Assembly (NCBI GenBank): GCA_024195265.1
Contig: JAJLRJ010000001.1
Location: 6,823,857 to 6,887,856, forward strand
Length of the DNA: 64,000 nucleotides
Reading direction: 5' to 3'
Source: Dendrophyllia cribrosa
Lineage: Eukaryota > Cnidaria > Anthozoa > Scleractinia > Dendrophylliidae
This document shows positions 26,430 to 33,728 of the stretch, piece by piece (position 1 is the stretch's first letter; every line of letters begins with the position of its first letter). The position numbers and the translations under genes were made by a program. The notes under the pieces are model-generated. The model was not told where the DNA came from. It ran no database searches and worked only from the letters and a program-made list of their open reading frames with translations.

Positions 26430-26585
26430 CCTCTGATTGCTAAAAGCAGAAAAGAATGGGATGAAAAACAATTCGATATTGAATCCATCTTGATTGAGGA
26501 GGAAATTCAACACAAAATTCAATCAATCGCAAGAATTTCTCCATATGCAGCAGCACTTATTATCACTGTTCATCATGTTCTTTAA
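26430..26585 (+). CDS. Alternative C-terminal module 1b of RING locus 1
   Basis: Preceded by a long T-rich tract and ccag ending at 26429. Open in phase 0 from 26430 for 51 codons to TAA at 26583-26585. The peptide is predicted helical, with a charged middle (SILIEEEIQ) and a hydrophobic end (AAALIITVHHVL). No initiating Met follows the acceptor. Unknown function; supported mainly by acceptor, phase and packing. Confidence 0.55.
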   Translation, partial: PLIAKSRKEWDEKQFDIESILIEEEIQHKIQSIARISPYAAALIITVHHVL

Positions 26586-26632
26586 TTTTTCACTATTCAT
26601 CATGTTCTTTAATTTTCTGTTACTTTTTTCAG

Positions 26633-26872
26633 TGTATGCTTTTAAAGAATTTTGAAGAATTCAAGTTTTTTCGCGATTATCTTCCGGTTTCGGATTTTCC
26701 ATTTCGGAAAATTGACGAGATGACAGGTTGCCTCGGAAGAGGATTTGTATTAATGACTGGGCATGCGAGAAGAAGCTGTTGCGGAAAGATTGTGAGGAAC
26801 TTGTTTTGTTTTAACTGTAGCCCTGCAACCATCATGATTATCATGCTCGCTCTTTTCAATGATGAATCTTAA
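26633..26872 (+). CDS. Alternative C-terminal module 1c of RING locus 1
   Basis: The acceptor ttacttttttcag ends at 26632. The phase-0 frame from 26633 runs 79 codons to 26872 and contains several cysteines (CCGKIV, FCFNC). A Met at codon 2 (26636) could allow independent initiation, but the phase match with the RING donor fits the splice-cassette pattern. A polyadenylation signal follows at 26974. Unknown function. Confidence 0.6.
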   Translation, partial: CMLLKNFEEFKFFRDYLPVSDFPFRKIDEMTGCLGRGFVLMTGHARRSCCGKIVRNLFCFNCSPATIMIIMLALFNDES

Positions 26873-26888
26873 ACTTTTATTTCAAATC

Positions 26889-26959
26889 GTTACAATTGTT
26901 TTTTTCACAATGTATTTTTTGCTCTTTTAAAGTGTTACAATTGTTTTTTTCACAATGTA
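26889..26959 (+). repeat. Tandem 26-bp repeat downstream of RING locus 1
   Basis: gttacaattgtttttttcac plus aatgta occurs at 26889-26914 and again at 26934-26959. It lies between the convergent 3' ends of RING locus 1 and the PLA2 gene. Confidence 0.8.
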
Positions 26960-26973
26960 AAAATTGAGCAATG

Positions 26974-26979
26974 AATAAA
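26974..26979 (+). terminator. Polyadenylation signal AATAAA for RING locus 1
   Basis: AATAAA lies 102 bases after the last module stop, at the convergent junction with the minus-strand PLA2 gene ending at 26987. Confidence 0.6.
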
Positions 26980-26986
26980 AGATTGT

Positions 26987-27388
26987 TTACAACTTCAAAC
27001 GTTTCTTGATTTGAATTATTTTTTTTACTACTTTTTCTGTAAAAGTTTTTTTCCCAGGCAATCGCTCAATGGCTTTGATCATTTTTGAATCTGCATTCCA
27101 CTTGTCTTCTAACGTCTTTGCTTTGCTGTAATCAATGTCATGCTGTTTGGCAATTCGATCCAGTCGATTGATACCCGGATCCCCACGTTTCAATCTTTTT
27201 TGTAACTCTGTACCCGGTCCCACATATTGATAACCGGGAATATGGAATTCAAATGGGAGTTTAGTGATTGCTTTTTGAATATCAATTCTCCATCCACGCT
27301 GCTTTACTTTTTTCTTTTTTTGATCATTCGCCCTCCTACTTGTTTTCGTACTCTTTTTTTGGGTCTTCCTTGTGCCCAATCTTCCCAT
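26987..27388 (-). CDS. Parvovirus-VP1-type phospholipase A2
   Basis: A secreted-PLA2-fold lipid hydrolase that parvoviruses use to escape endosomes; the same role is inferred here. After a Lys/Arg-rich N-terminus (1-33) comes the calcium-loop signature YVGPGT (55-60) and the catalytic HDIDY (His83, Asp84, Tyr87), with the spacing of viral PLA2. The C-terminus is basic. The gene overlaps the 3' end of the upstream basic protein (27304-27744) in another frame and ends the late block, so it may be made from the same transcript as a virion component. It stands alone here rather than fused to a capsid protein. Confidence 0.82.
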   Translation of the reverse strand: MGRLGTRKTQKKSTKTSRRANDQKKKKVKQRGWRIDIQKAITKLPFEFHIPGYQYVGPGTELQKRLKRGDPGINRLDRIAKQHDIDYSKAKTLEDKWNADSKMIKAIERLPGKKTFTEKVVKKIIQIKKRLKL

Positions 27389-27744
27389 CCTGGTAAAGGT
27401 CGTAGACGTTCGACAATTGATTTCCGAACTCTTTTTGTTTTCAAGGGGGGTTGTTCCGTCGTTGAGAGAGGCTGCTTCGTCAGTAAGGGGATTGACGTTG
27501 TTATGTCTTCTCCTGTAAGAGGTTGTTGCTGTAATTGATTTTGTAGATTTCGAAGTTCACGCCCAATTGGCTTCACTTGAGCACGGATTAAAGGTGGAGG
27601 AGTGAATGGATCAGTTAACAATTGATGTTGTTGAACAGACAACTGCGCTGCTTTTTCTAATATTGGATTTTCCATAAGTTGACCTTTATAGAATTGCATC
27701 AATTGATTGAATTCTTGTTTTGGTATCATCAAAACTTCATCCAT
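27304..27744 (-). CDS. Polinton virion-associated basic protein (unknown)
   Basis: 146 residues: helical N-terminus, Gln/Pro-rich middle, strongly basic C-terminus ending KKRKK. Near residues 128-138 the sequence KRVRKQVGGRM resembles a site for adenovirus-type proteases (hydrophobic-x-Gly-Gly type), consistent with virion maturation by the element's own protease. It shares 85 bases with the PLA2 frame and 8 with the gene upstream. Function unknown. Confidence 0.6.
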   Translation of the reverse strand: MDEVLMIPKQEFNQLMQFYKGQLMENPILEKAAQLSVQQHQLLTDPFTPPPLIRAQVKPIGRELRNLQNQLQQQPLTGEDITTSIPLLTKQPLSTTEQPPLKTKRVRKSIVERLRPLPGWEDWAQGRPKKRVRKQVGGRMIKKRKK

Positions 27745-28057
27745 GTTTCAAGGTATCAAAATGATTGTGCACACCTGCTTTTCCGTTCCCTGTCGTTATT
27801 CTCGTGCAAGAATCACACAGTACAATTGTCATTCCTTCTTCCGTTTGCTTTATATGATCTTTACAAACTTGACATAGTAAACTTTCTTGCAAGTTCAGGT
27901 AATCTTCGTAGAGACCATTGTAGCTGTTTTCCCAAAATTTTTTCATATCTTCATGCTTTTCATGCAATTCGTTGTATTTCTTGTTGGCTTCTTGCAGAAG
28001 AAGTGTCATCTGTTTCATCATGTTTTTAAATCCCTCTAATCTCTTTGAAGAAGACAT
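27737..28057 (-). CDS. Small coiled-coil protein with zinc-binding CxxC pairs
   Basis: The ATG at 28057 (MSSSKRLEG) gives 106 residues. Residues about 5-60 are predicted coiled coil. CQVC and CDSC pairs (about 63-66 and 82-85) form a likely zinc ribbon, followed by a Gly/His-rich tail. It overlaps the upstream gene by 22 bases. Unknown role within the virion block; an oligomeric scaffold is possible. Confidence 0.6.
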   Translation of the reverse strand: MSSSKRLEGFKNMMKQMTLLLQEANKKYNELHEKHEDMKKFWENSYNGLYEDYLNLQESLLCQVCKDHIKQTEEGMTIVLCDSCTRITTGNGKAGVHNHFDTLKHG

Positions 28058-28359
28058 TGACAAACTGAATTCAATCCTTTCCAAAATCCACCTCCTTTTT
28101 GAGAAAGTAATATCTTTCGACGTTTCTTAGCAGAATTTTTCCGCTTTGCCAATTCTCTCAGTTTACTTTTATAGGGTTTGAGTTGCGTCATCGTTGAAGG
28201 TGGAACGGCCACATTTTTTTTTAGAAGATTTAATACCATTTCACTCAAGGCATTGACTTGATCCTTATTGGCATGAATTAATTGTTCTTCTCGCTTGTAT
28301 CGATTGTTTTCTTTCAAAATAGAGCGAAGAAAGGGAAGATGTCGTTGAATTCGTTTCAT
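28036..28359 (-). CDS. Conserved Polinton small basic protein (LLxQKGG type)
   Basis: 107 residues, helical and Lys/Arg-rich. Residues about 80-90 read RRKILLSQKGGGF. Small Polinton proteins ending a basic helical region with a LLxQKGG-like motif are recurrent next to capsid genes. The Gly-Gly suggests cleavage by the adenovirus-type protease. A DNA-condensing or minor virion role is inferred. Overlaps both neighbours by a few codons, so it is probably read from a shared late transcript. Confidence 0.65.
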   Translation of the reverse strand: MKRIQRHLPFLRSILKENNRYKREEQLIHANKDQVNALSEMVLNLLKKNVAVPPSTMTQLKPYKSKLRELAKRKNSAKKRRKILLSQKGGGFWKGLNSVCQCLLQRD

Positions 28360-28676
28360 CGTCGACGTCGACGTGGTTTTCGTTTACTCGGTGATCCCAA
28401 CACTTTTTTTATACCAAATTCGGTACCCCCACTAACAGCACCTAAAGCAGCTTTTTTTACAAGTTTAGGGGCTGCTTTCTTGGTTGCTTTCAACCCAGCT
28501 TTGGCTGCTTTTTTCACTCCAATTTTGAGAGCAGCTTTTGAAACCGCTGGAGCTGAAGTTTTTGCAATTCTGGAAACAAGGGGGATGACTTTTCCAAGAA
28601 GGGAAAAAAACCCTTCACCACGCATTCCTCTTTTCTTCCGTCGAATTACTCTTCTCCTTCTTCTTACACTTCCCAT
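28356..28676 (-). CDS. Highly basic core-like protein with amphipathic region
   Basis: 106 residues. Arg/Lys clusters at both ends (RRRRRVIRRKKR near the start, KRKPRRRRR at the end) flank an Ala/Lys/Val-rich central helix region (about 30-85). The composition resembles adenovirus core proteins that bind packaged DNA or membrane-lytic pVI-like proteins. No direct homology is claimed. Overlaps its upstream neighbour by 13 bases and the downstream one by 4. Confidence 0.6.
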   Translation of the reverse strand: MGSVRRRRRVIRRKKRGMRGEGFFSLLGKVIPLVSRIAKTSAPAVSKAALKIGVKKAAKAGLKATKKAAPKLVKKAALGAVSGGTEFGIKKVLGSPSKRKPRRRRR

Positions 28677-28993
28677 GGTTTGTAATGACCACTGTAATGA
28701 CCTGTCACTCCTTTAGCACCCATTCTTTTATATTGTTTACTTTGCCCCAGTTCAAATCCCAAACTTGCAGCAGTGAGAAATGTTCCTAGAAAACCTCCTT
28801 TCATGTTTTTTTTTCTCAAAGTATTCATTTGAGGAGGAATTCCTAAGTATCCTCCACTTTGTTTTGATGTTGACCATTTTTCTTTTGAGGCTGGCCATAA
28901 TGACCATTGCATCCATGGCCAGATGAGTCCGCCTCCTTGAGCTCGTTTTCGCCTCCTTGAACGTCCGCTTCTTCTCTTCCTGAATTTTGGCAT
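28664..28993 (-). CDS. Basic protein with AQGGG and MKGGF sites (virion protein candidate)
   Basis: 109 residues: RKRRSGRSRRRKR N-terminus, then AQGGGLIW, a Trp-rich stretch, MKGGFLG, and a short hydrophobic segment (about 70-80). The Gly-Gly sites after small or hydrophobic residues look like adenovirus-type protease targets, which would release a hydrophobic peptide. Overlaps the SLATT-like gene (28843-29526) by 151 bases in another frame, an unusually long overlap. Confidence 0.55.
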   Translation of the reverse strand: MPKFRKRRSGRSRRRKRAQGGGLIWPWMQWSLWPASKEKWSTSKQSGGYLGIPPQMNTLRKKNMKGGFLGTFLTAASLGFELGQSKQYKRMGAKGVTGHYSGHYKPWEV

Positions 28994-29526
28994 TTTACAT
29001 GATGAATAAAAGATTCCGTCCTTTTTATAACAGAGTCATACCAAATCAATCTTTGATATTGTTTGATAAATCGATCAGGAATAGGAGGTGTAAAATCTGT
29101 GATAATGTCATCTGTGGTTTGAAGTTTGGCCAAAAAGGAAGTGAATTCATCCATTGGCATCCCTCTTACGTACGTTCTCAATTCTGATATTGTTTTTGCG
29201 TAAGACGTATAGGCAAATCGACACATATCCACCTTGAAAGAAAATCTTTTGAAATCGTTCCATCCTTTTACAACCACTCCCACAGCTGTTATTCCAGTTG
29301 CAATTATACTGTTCTTCAAGACGGGACCTAAAACCATTCCAATTGCCATGATAAGGAGTGCAATTCCATTCAAAATTGTCGTACATCTTTTGTAGTGGTA
29401 AAACATTTGTCTGTGACACCACCATTGTCTATGGTAGAATGCGAACAAAGAATCCAATCTCTGCAATACATTTCGATCTAGTTCAGGGCTTGAAGCGGTT
29501 CCATTAAGAATTGAAATTGAAGTCAT
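28843..29526 (-). CDS. Two-transmembrane SLATT-like protein
   Basis: 227 residues. A soluble N-terminal helix rich in Trp/Tyr/His (WWCHRQMFYHYKR, about 35-47) is followed by TM1 (about 51-67) and TM2 (about 73-88), each about 17 residues with a short turn. Then a W-x2-F-x2-F element and a long helical cytoplasmic part follow. This order (helix, 2 TM, Trp/Phe-bearing helix) is the layout of the SLATT effector superfamily, membrane pore-formers usually paired with nucleotide sensors such as SLOG proteins. The C-terminal 50 residues are Gly/Gln/His-rich and lie in the overlap with 28664-28993. Membrane localisation is well supported; the SLATT assignment is inference. Confidence 0.55.
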   Translation of the reverse strand: MTSISILNGTASSPELDRNVLQRLDSLFAFYHRQWWCHRQMFYHYKRCTTILNGIALLIMAIGMVLGPVLKNSIIATGITAVGVVVKGWNDFKRFSFKVDMCRFAYTSYAKTISELRTYVRGMPMDEFTSFLAKLQTTDDIITDFTPPIPDRFIKQYQRLIWYDSVIKRTESFIHHVKCQNSGREEADVQGGENELKEADSSGHGCNGHYGQPQKKNGQHQNKVEDT

Positions 29527-29529
29527 TTT

Positions 29530-30459
29530 TTAATTTGAGATTCGGCTGGAATTACGTCTTACTGTTGGACGTCGGCCATCTTTATACGTAGTTGTGACTG
29601 TATTGGTTGTTGTTATTCCAGCTATTCGTCGACCGTTTGCAACTTGCAATTGATCATTTAGTAACATTTCTAATCGTTGTTGCAAGTCATCTCCATCGTC
29701 ATCATCGTCATCATCGTCGTCATCCGGATCATCATCCGGATCGTCATCGGGATCACCAAAATCTGCAATATCTCTTGGAATTGGTGCACCCCTTCCTCTT
29801 CCTCTTCCTCTTCCACTTCCTCTTCCTCTTCCGCTTGGAGGGGGAGGATTTACTCTTCCTGAAACTAAGCCTGGTGGTGGAACTAATGGTCTTCGCGGTC
29901 GATTTGAAGGTAAACCGGGCATTCGTTTTCCGCTCGGCAACCGTCTGGTTTGAGTCGTTGTTACTGTTCTTCCACGTGAAGTGGAAGGTCGTCCACGTGA
30001 AGTGGACGCTCGTCCACGCGCAGCAGGTCTTTTTCCAACTGCCATTTGACGCCTTAATCTTGCAGCTGCTTCTTCTTCTTCTCTTCCACCACTTCCAACC
30101 CCCGCTGCAACTGGAGCAGCGAGGGTAGGTGATGCAACTGATGGAGGAATAGGAGGTGCAGCTTGTTGACTTGCTGTTGCAGCTGAATCTGAAAAACCAG
30201 ATGAGAAAGAAGATTCACTTTGCCCTACACCCGCTGGTGTGCTTAGTCTTGGAGGAGTCACTTCTTCTTCTGCGGGAGTGCTTGCTCTAGGAGGAGAGAA
30301 TCCAAAATCCAAATCGAATGGGAGAACATCAAGAGCCCTCTCATCTAAGCCTAGATCGGCAAGACTGGGTGAACCAGGGTCATGGCGAGTGATCAAAGGT
30401 GATCCGACTAATTGATCAATATAGCTTCTTTCTGATTGTCCTACTCCTGCAGGGTTCAT
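29530..30459 (-). CDS. Disordered RG- and Asp-rich Polinton protein
   Basis: 309 residues, mostly low complexity. There are two PAGVGQSE repeats (about 3-10 and 75-82), Pro/Ser/Ala-rich linkers, repeated STSRGR (about 150-166), an RG tract (about 222-236) and an Asp-rich run (about 250-272). A short helix and the tail TTTYKDGRRPTVRR (about 286-299) follow. RG boxes bind nucleic acid and are methylated in known proteins. The ordered tail suggests a docking peptide. It sits between the ATPase and SLATT-like genes in the virion block, so a virion or packaging accessory is the likeliest role. Confidence 0.6.
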   Translation of the reverse strand: MNPAGVGQSERSYIDQLVGSPLITRHDPGSPSLADLGLDERALDVLPFDLDFGFSPPRASTPAEEEVTPPRLSTPAGVGQSESSFSSGFSDSAATASQQAAPPIPPSVASPTLAAPVAAGVGSGGREEEEAAARLRRQMAVGKRPAARGRASTSRGRPSTSRGRTVTTTQTRRLPSGKRMPGLPSNRPRRPLVPPPGLVSGRVNPPPPSGRGRGSGRGRGRGRGAPIPRDIADFGDPDDDPDDDPDDDDDDDDDDGDDLQQRLEMLLNDQLQVANGRRIAGITTTNTVTTTYKDGRRPTVRRNSSRISN

Positions 30460-30492
30460 GATTGAAAGTTGATATTTTATTTTTTTGAGGAT

Positions 30493-31146
30493 TTATATAT
30501 CTTTTTTCTGGTAGCAGATTGTAATCCCTTCTTCATTTAAAATATTTGACAGCAGTCTTGTCTCGTCAGAAGAAGAAGGATGGAGGTCAATCACCAAGTA
30601 GCCGTAGGGTCTATCTGTTGCTTTTTGAAATGATCCCAAAGCATCTTTCCAAAAAGATGGGAACGATTGTAAGAATAAGTTTCGTACCCCCAATTGATCT
30701 CGAGGATTTTTGAATGCAACCACATAATGCGCGTTTCTTGAAATGCTTTTTGCATACTTTCCTGCAGGAAACATGTCTTGACACATGTAAATAACTGTAA
30801 TATTTTGATGATGAGAATGTTTCGTAAACAAGTCTAAGACACGTTTGTCGCCACTTCCTTCATCCATGAGATCATCCATGACCAATAATCCTCCGTGTGG
30901 GAACCATTTTGGAAGATCTTCTGTATCAGGAATTCCTTCGTGAAAAGAAATCCCCTTTTTGCGCATTTCTTCAAATTCATTTTGCCAAGCTCCATAACAG
31001 TAATGAATTTTCTTGGGAGGAGATTCGAAAAGTTTCAAATTGTTCAACATCAATGTTTTCGTGAATACGGTTTTTCCACACCCCGAAGGTCCCACCACAA
31101 GGATGGAAGAAGGGGAATGAAATCGAAATGCTTTCCCATATTTCAT
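30493..31146 (-). CDS. FtsK/HerA-type genome-packaging ATPase (A32-like)
   Basis: This motor pumps the element's DNA into preformed capsids. The ATG at 31146 gives 217 residues; the GTG 15 bases upstream is not needed. Walker A GPSGCGKT is at 19-26 and Walker B LLVMDDL at about 86-92. A sensor-like TVIYMCQDMFP is at about 118-128. The arginine-bearing SISRNAHYVVAFKNPRD that follows is typical of A32/Polinton ATPases. The length is normal for the family. Lies just downstream of protease and capsid genes, as in other Polintons. Confidence 0.93.
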   Translation of the reverse strand: MKYGKAFRFHSPSSILVVGPSGCGKTVFTKTLMLNNLKLFESPPKKIHYCYGAWQNEFEEMRKKGISFHEGIPDTEDLPKWFPHGGLLVMDDLMDEGSGDKRVLDLFTKHSHHQNITVIYMCQDMFPAGKYAKSISRNAHYVVAFKNPRDQLGVRNLFLQSFPSFWKDALGSFQKATDRPYGYLVIDLHPSSSDETRLLSNILNEEGITICYQKKDI

Positions 31147-31206
31147 TATGACAAATGACACAGTAATAAGTAGAGTGCACTCTTTTTATTGATAATTAAC
31201 TCAGTT

Positions 31207-31725
31207 TTACAAACAACATTGATCTCCATTCTTTTTAATGGGTGGTTTCTTAATTAATTTTTTTAACATTTCGCCCACTTTATGGTCATTGGCAACATAA
31301 TCATGAAGAGAAAACATGTTCAAAAAGTCTTGCAAAGAATGACCTCGAGCTTTTTCTTTTAAGTAAATTAAACAATAATGTCCACAACTCTGGCTTGGAA
31401 TGGCTTGCAGAGATTTTCCATTCGAGATTAAATATTTCCAATGTTTATTCAGCCATGCTTCTAAAGGAATTGCTCCATAATGTTCAACTGGTAAAGCAAA
31501 ACTGTCCATGATTTCACACACATTCTCGTAAGTCCATATCGCCAACCAATGAGAACCAGGTTTTCCAAGAGGGTCCGTGTTCACGATATAGGCTTGAGGT
31601 ACCTTCTTTTTGGGATGTTTTGGTAATTCATTCGAAGCGCAGGTTCCATAAAAAATTTCTTTGAGACGAGGATCCTCTTTACTCAAATGATTCAATTGAG
31701 ACGTTGACAAAGCAATTGATTCCAT
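31207..31725 (-). CDS. Adenovirus-type cysteine protease (adenain/Ulp1 fold)
   Basis: Processes capsid and core precursors during virion maturation. 172 residues with the triad order His-Asp/Glu-Cys: GSHWLAIW (His59), EIMDSF (Asp74), and SQSCGHYCL (Gln112 oxyanion residue, Cys114 nucleophile). The start codon overlaps the last base of the major capsid stop, a tight coupling typical of this gene pair. Candidate substrates in this element carry Gly-Gly sites: 27304-27744, 28036-28359, 28664-28993 and 33152-33409. Confidence 0.93.
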   Translation of the reverse strand: MESIALSTSQLNHLSKEDPRLKEIFYGTCASNELPKHPKKKVPQAYIVNTDPLGKPGSHWLAIWTYENVCEIMDSFALPVEHYGAIPLEAWLNKHWKYLISNGKSLQAIPSQSCGHYCLIYLKEKARGHSLQDFLNMFSLHDYVANDHKVGEMLKKLIKKPPIKKNGDQCCL

Positions 31726-33155
31726 TAACGTTCGTAGATGTTGTAAATCACAGAACCGTTTGGATCAATGTTCAGCACGTCTTCAAATTCACCAAACAAG
31801 AGAATAGTAATGGCTCTTCCTGGTGGTTGATCAAACCAAATCTTTAGCTGCAAATCTCCAGCCTGTTTTGGGTTCAATTGTGCACTGTCAGCCTTCCCGC
31901 TCGCTACATTGTCGAACATGAAAAGTGTCTGATGTTTTAGATGTCCCCACTCTTTATCTGTTATCATTCCTGCTTGCTGCTTTTGTAGAGCTCCACTGGC
32001 TTGTAAAAATCTGAAATAACCAGCGTAATCTTTCTTTCCATCTTTTCCGTTCAGCTCCAGAGTTTCATAAGGGTATTCCTCCCCTCTGACAATCTGTTTC
32101 AGCTGAGTGATCCCCATTTTTTGGAAAGCAAATGGATAGAAATTGGGTTCTCCATTGAAAGCTCTTGCATCCAAAACTCCCACGATCATTCGATCTGGGA
32201 TTCGGCCTTGGAACAGATTGTTTTCTTCCCAGTAGTTACTGCTTCCATCAAAGCTGAAGGTTCTAATTTCGCTTCGCACTGTTGGATACACAGCCCATTG
32301 CCTTCTCACACTGATATTTTGCATGATGCTGTCATAGATAGCAGCATTTAATCTTAGCTGACATAGATGGAACCTGATTTCAATGTCATTTTGGTCAAAC
32401 TTTAATTTTTTAGAAGCTGTTGCTCCATTACTCCACATGAAGAAGTCGGGGCTATTGAAGTACATTCTCATTTTCAATTCCACACGTGGGACCAGAGCTT
32501 TTCCGCAGTGGAAGATGTCTTGGTAAGGTTTGAACATCATGACGATTTCGTTCTTTCCATAGAACTTTTCTGTTTGTTTTTTGAGAATCTGAATGTTAGC
32601 AAACTGATTTGCCGTGAATTCTGTTTTACCAATTTCATTGACATCGGTGCTTTTTTTCCATTTTGAACCACTTTCCACTGTATCATCAGACAAGACAGGT
32701 AGATGGTCAATAGCATTGACCCATTCTTGGGGTCTTAGGATGGTTTCTCCATCGTCTCGGTTATAATTTAGAAGCGTTTCTAGGTAAGCCTTGTAAGCAT
32801 ACGTGTCACTTTGTGGGCTGATGAGAGTTCCATTGAGTCGAACACTCATCTGTTTCACAATCGTGTGTACAAAGTTATTGGTGATGTAGACATTATCCGC
32901 TGCTGATAACGCACTATCATCTGTTTTTTTCAGTCTCAATTTGATTGTAAAGTAACTACGATTCAAATCCGTGAAATCATCCAAGGCTGGAATGATAAAT
33001 TCTGCAGGTGTGATTCCATTTGTTGTTGGACTGATTGTTACCATTCGATACCCAGAAAAACTGGTATTCGTTCTTGGTAACCTAAAAAGTGACAAAGATT
33101 TATCAATAGTAGCAATGGATCGAGGATCCGCGGGTGTGGGTTCCATTCCGCTCAT
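31725..33155 (-). CDS. Major capsid protein, double jelly-roll (hexon-like)
   Basis: 476 residues, the usual Polinton length. Recognisable family blocks are DLNRSYFTIKLRL (about 63-75), a central IPDRMIVGVLDARAF (about 322-336) followed by FYPFAFQKMGI, and a C-terminal PGRAITILLFGEFEDVLNID (about 449-468). By established analyses of Polinton MCPs this folds as two upright jelly rolls that trimerise into hexon-like capsomers. It is intact, overlapping the small basic gene upstream by 4 bases and the protease by 1. It supports the view that the element can build particles. Confidence 0.92.
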   Translation of the reverse strand: MSGMEPTPADPRSIATIDKSLSLFRLPRTNTSFSGYRMVTISPTTNGITPAEFIIPALDDFTDLNRSYFTIKLRLKKTDDSALSAADNVYITNNFVHTIVKQMSVRLNGTLISPQSDTYAYKAYLETLLNYNRDDGETILRPQEWVNAIDHLPVLSDDTVESGSKWKKSTDVNEIGKTEFTANQFANIQILKKQTEKFYGKNEIVMMFKPYQDIFHCGKALVPRVELKMRMYFNSPDFFMWSNGATASKKLKFDQNDIEIRFHLCQLRLNAAIYDSIMQNISVRRQWAVYPTVRSEIRTFSFDGSSNYWEENNLFQGRIPDRMIVGVLDARAFNGEPNFYPFAFQKMGITQLKQIVRGEEYPYETLELNGKDGKKDYAGYFRFLQASGALQKQQAGMITDKEWGHLKHQTLFMFDNVASGKADSAQLNPKQAGDLQLKIWFDQPPGRAITILLFGEFEDVLNIDPNGSVIYNIYER

Positions 33156-33409
33156 CGTCGACGACTGATTCTTGATCGAGCACTTCGTCTTTTATAGTTG
33201 GAGGAAGCAAGAAGTCTTTTGATTGTGGCTGCATCTTTATAACGACCTCCTCTTTGTCGAGTTGTTCGTCGACGTTTTCTGTATCGCCCTCCTCTTTGTG
33301 AAATAACAGGTCCTCGTCGCTTTTTGAAAGTGAAAATTCCACCCCGTTGACCAATTCCTCTTTCTCCGCGAAGTCGACTCACTCTTGATCTAATTGGTGT
33401 GAAAGGCAT
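33152..33409 (-). CDS. Small Arg-rich protein with three QRGG repeats (core peptide precursor)
   Basis: 85 residues, almost half Arg/Lys/Gly/Ser. The motif QRGG(R/I) recurs three times (GQRGGI about 20-25, SQRGGR about 37-42, RQRGGR about 51-56), each followed by a basic segment. Repeated Gly-Gly sites in a basic protein recall adenovirus core peptide precursors cleaved by the viral protease. DNA condensation inside the capsid is inferred. An overlapping acidic frame (33103-33354) is judged a shadow. The stop overlaps the capsid start. Confidence 0.65.
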   Translation of the reverse strand: MPFTPIRSRVSRLRGERGIGQRGGIFTFKKRRGPVISQRGGRYRKRRRTTRQRGGRYKDAATIKRLLASSNYKRRSARSRISRRR

Positions 33410-33414
33410 TTTTT

Positions 33415-33681
33415 CTACGGACCGAAAATATCTCTTGCACGTTTTGCTTGTTTTGGATTGTTCTTCACAACTGATGCTACTTTACGTTTAACTCCCCTTT
33501 TTAAAGATTTTTTTAATGCTTTCACGGTAACATCTTTCCCTTTTTTTCCTCGAATTCCTTCCACAGCACCTCGAATTGATTCTCTTCCGAGATCTTTCAC
33601 GTTTCTTTTGAGTTTCTCAAACCACTGTCCTCCTTCTTGAATTCCACTGGAATGAAATCGCGTTAAACTTCCACCTCGCAT
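33415..33681 (-). CDS. Small basic protein, core or pVI-like candidate
   Basis: 88 residues starting MRGGSL, with GIQEGGQW at about 13-20 (another Gly-Gly site) and then a Lys/Arg-rich helical body (KKSLKRGVKRKV, about 58-69). Position directly before the QRGG-repeat protein and the major capsid suggests a virion structural role. A TATA/polyadenylation-like AATAAAAAGG lies upstream (33719-33728, minus). No homology assigned. Confidence 0.6.
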   Translation of the reverse strand: MRGGSLTRFHSSGIQEGGQWFEKLKRNVKDLGRESIRGAVEGIRGKKGKDVTVKALKKSLKRGVKRKVASVVKNNPKQAKRARDIFGP

Positions 33682-33728
33682 GATGTCTTCTTGTTCTGCT
33701 GTTCACAACTGATCGAGTACTCTCCTTT

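Noticed and set aside
26231..26488. Minus-strand frame opposite RING locus 1 modules
   Set aside because: Shadow of the plus-strand modules; no motif and no promoter.
33103..33354. Acidic 83-codon frame overlapping the QRGG-repeat gene
   Set aside because: The overlapping basic frame has virion-protein repeats and couples to the capsid start; the acidic frame has neither.
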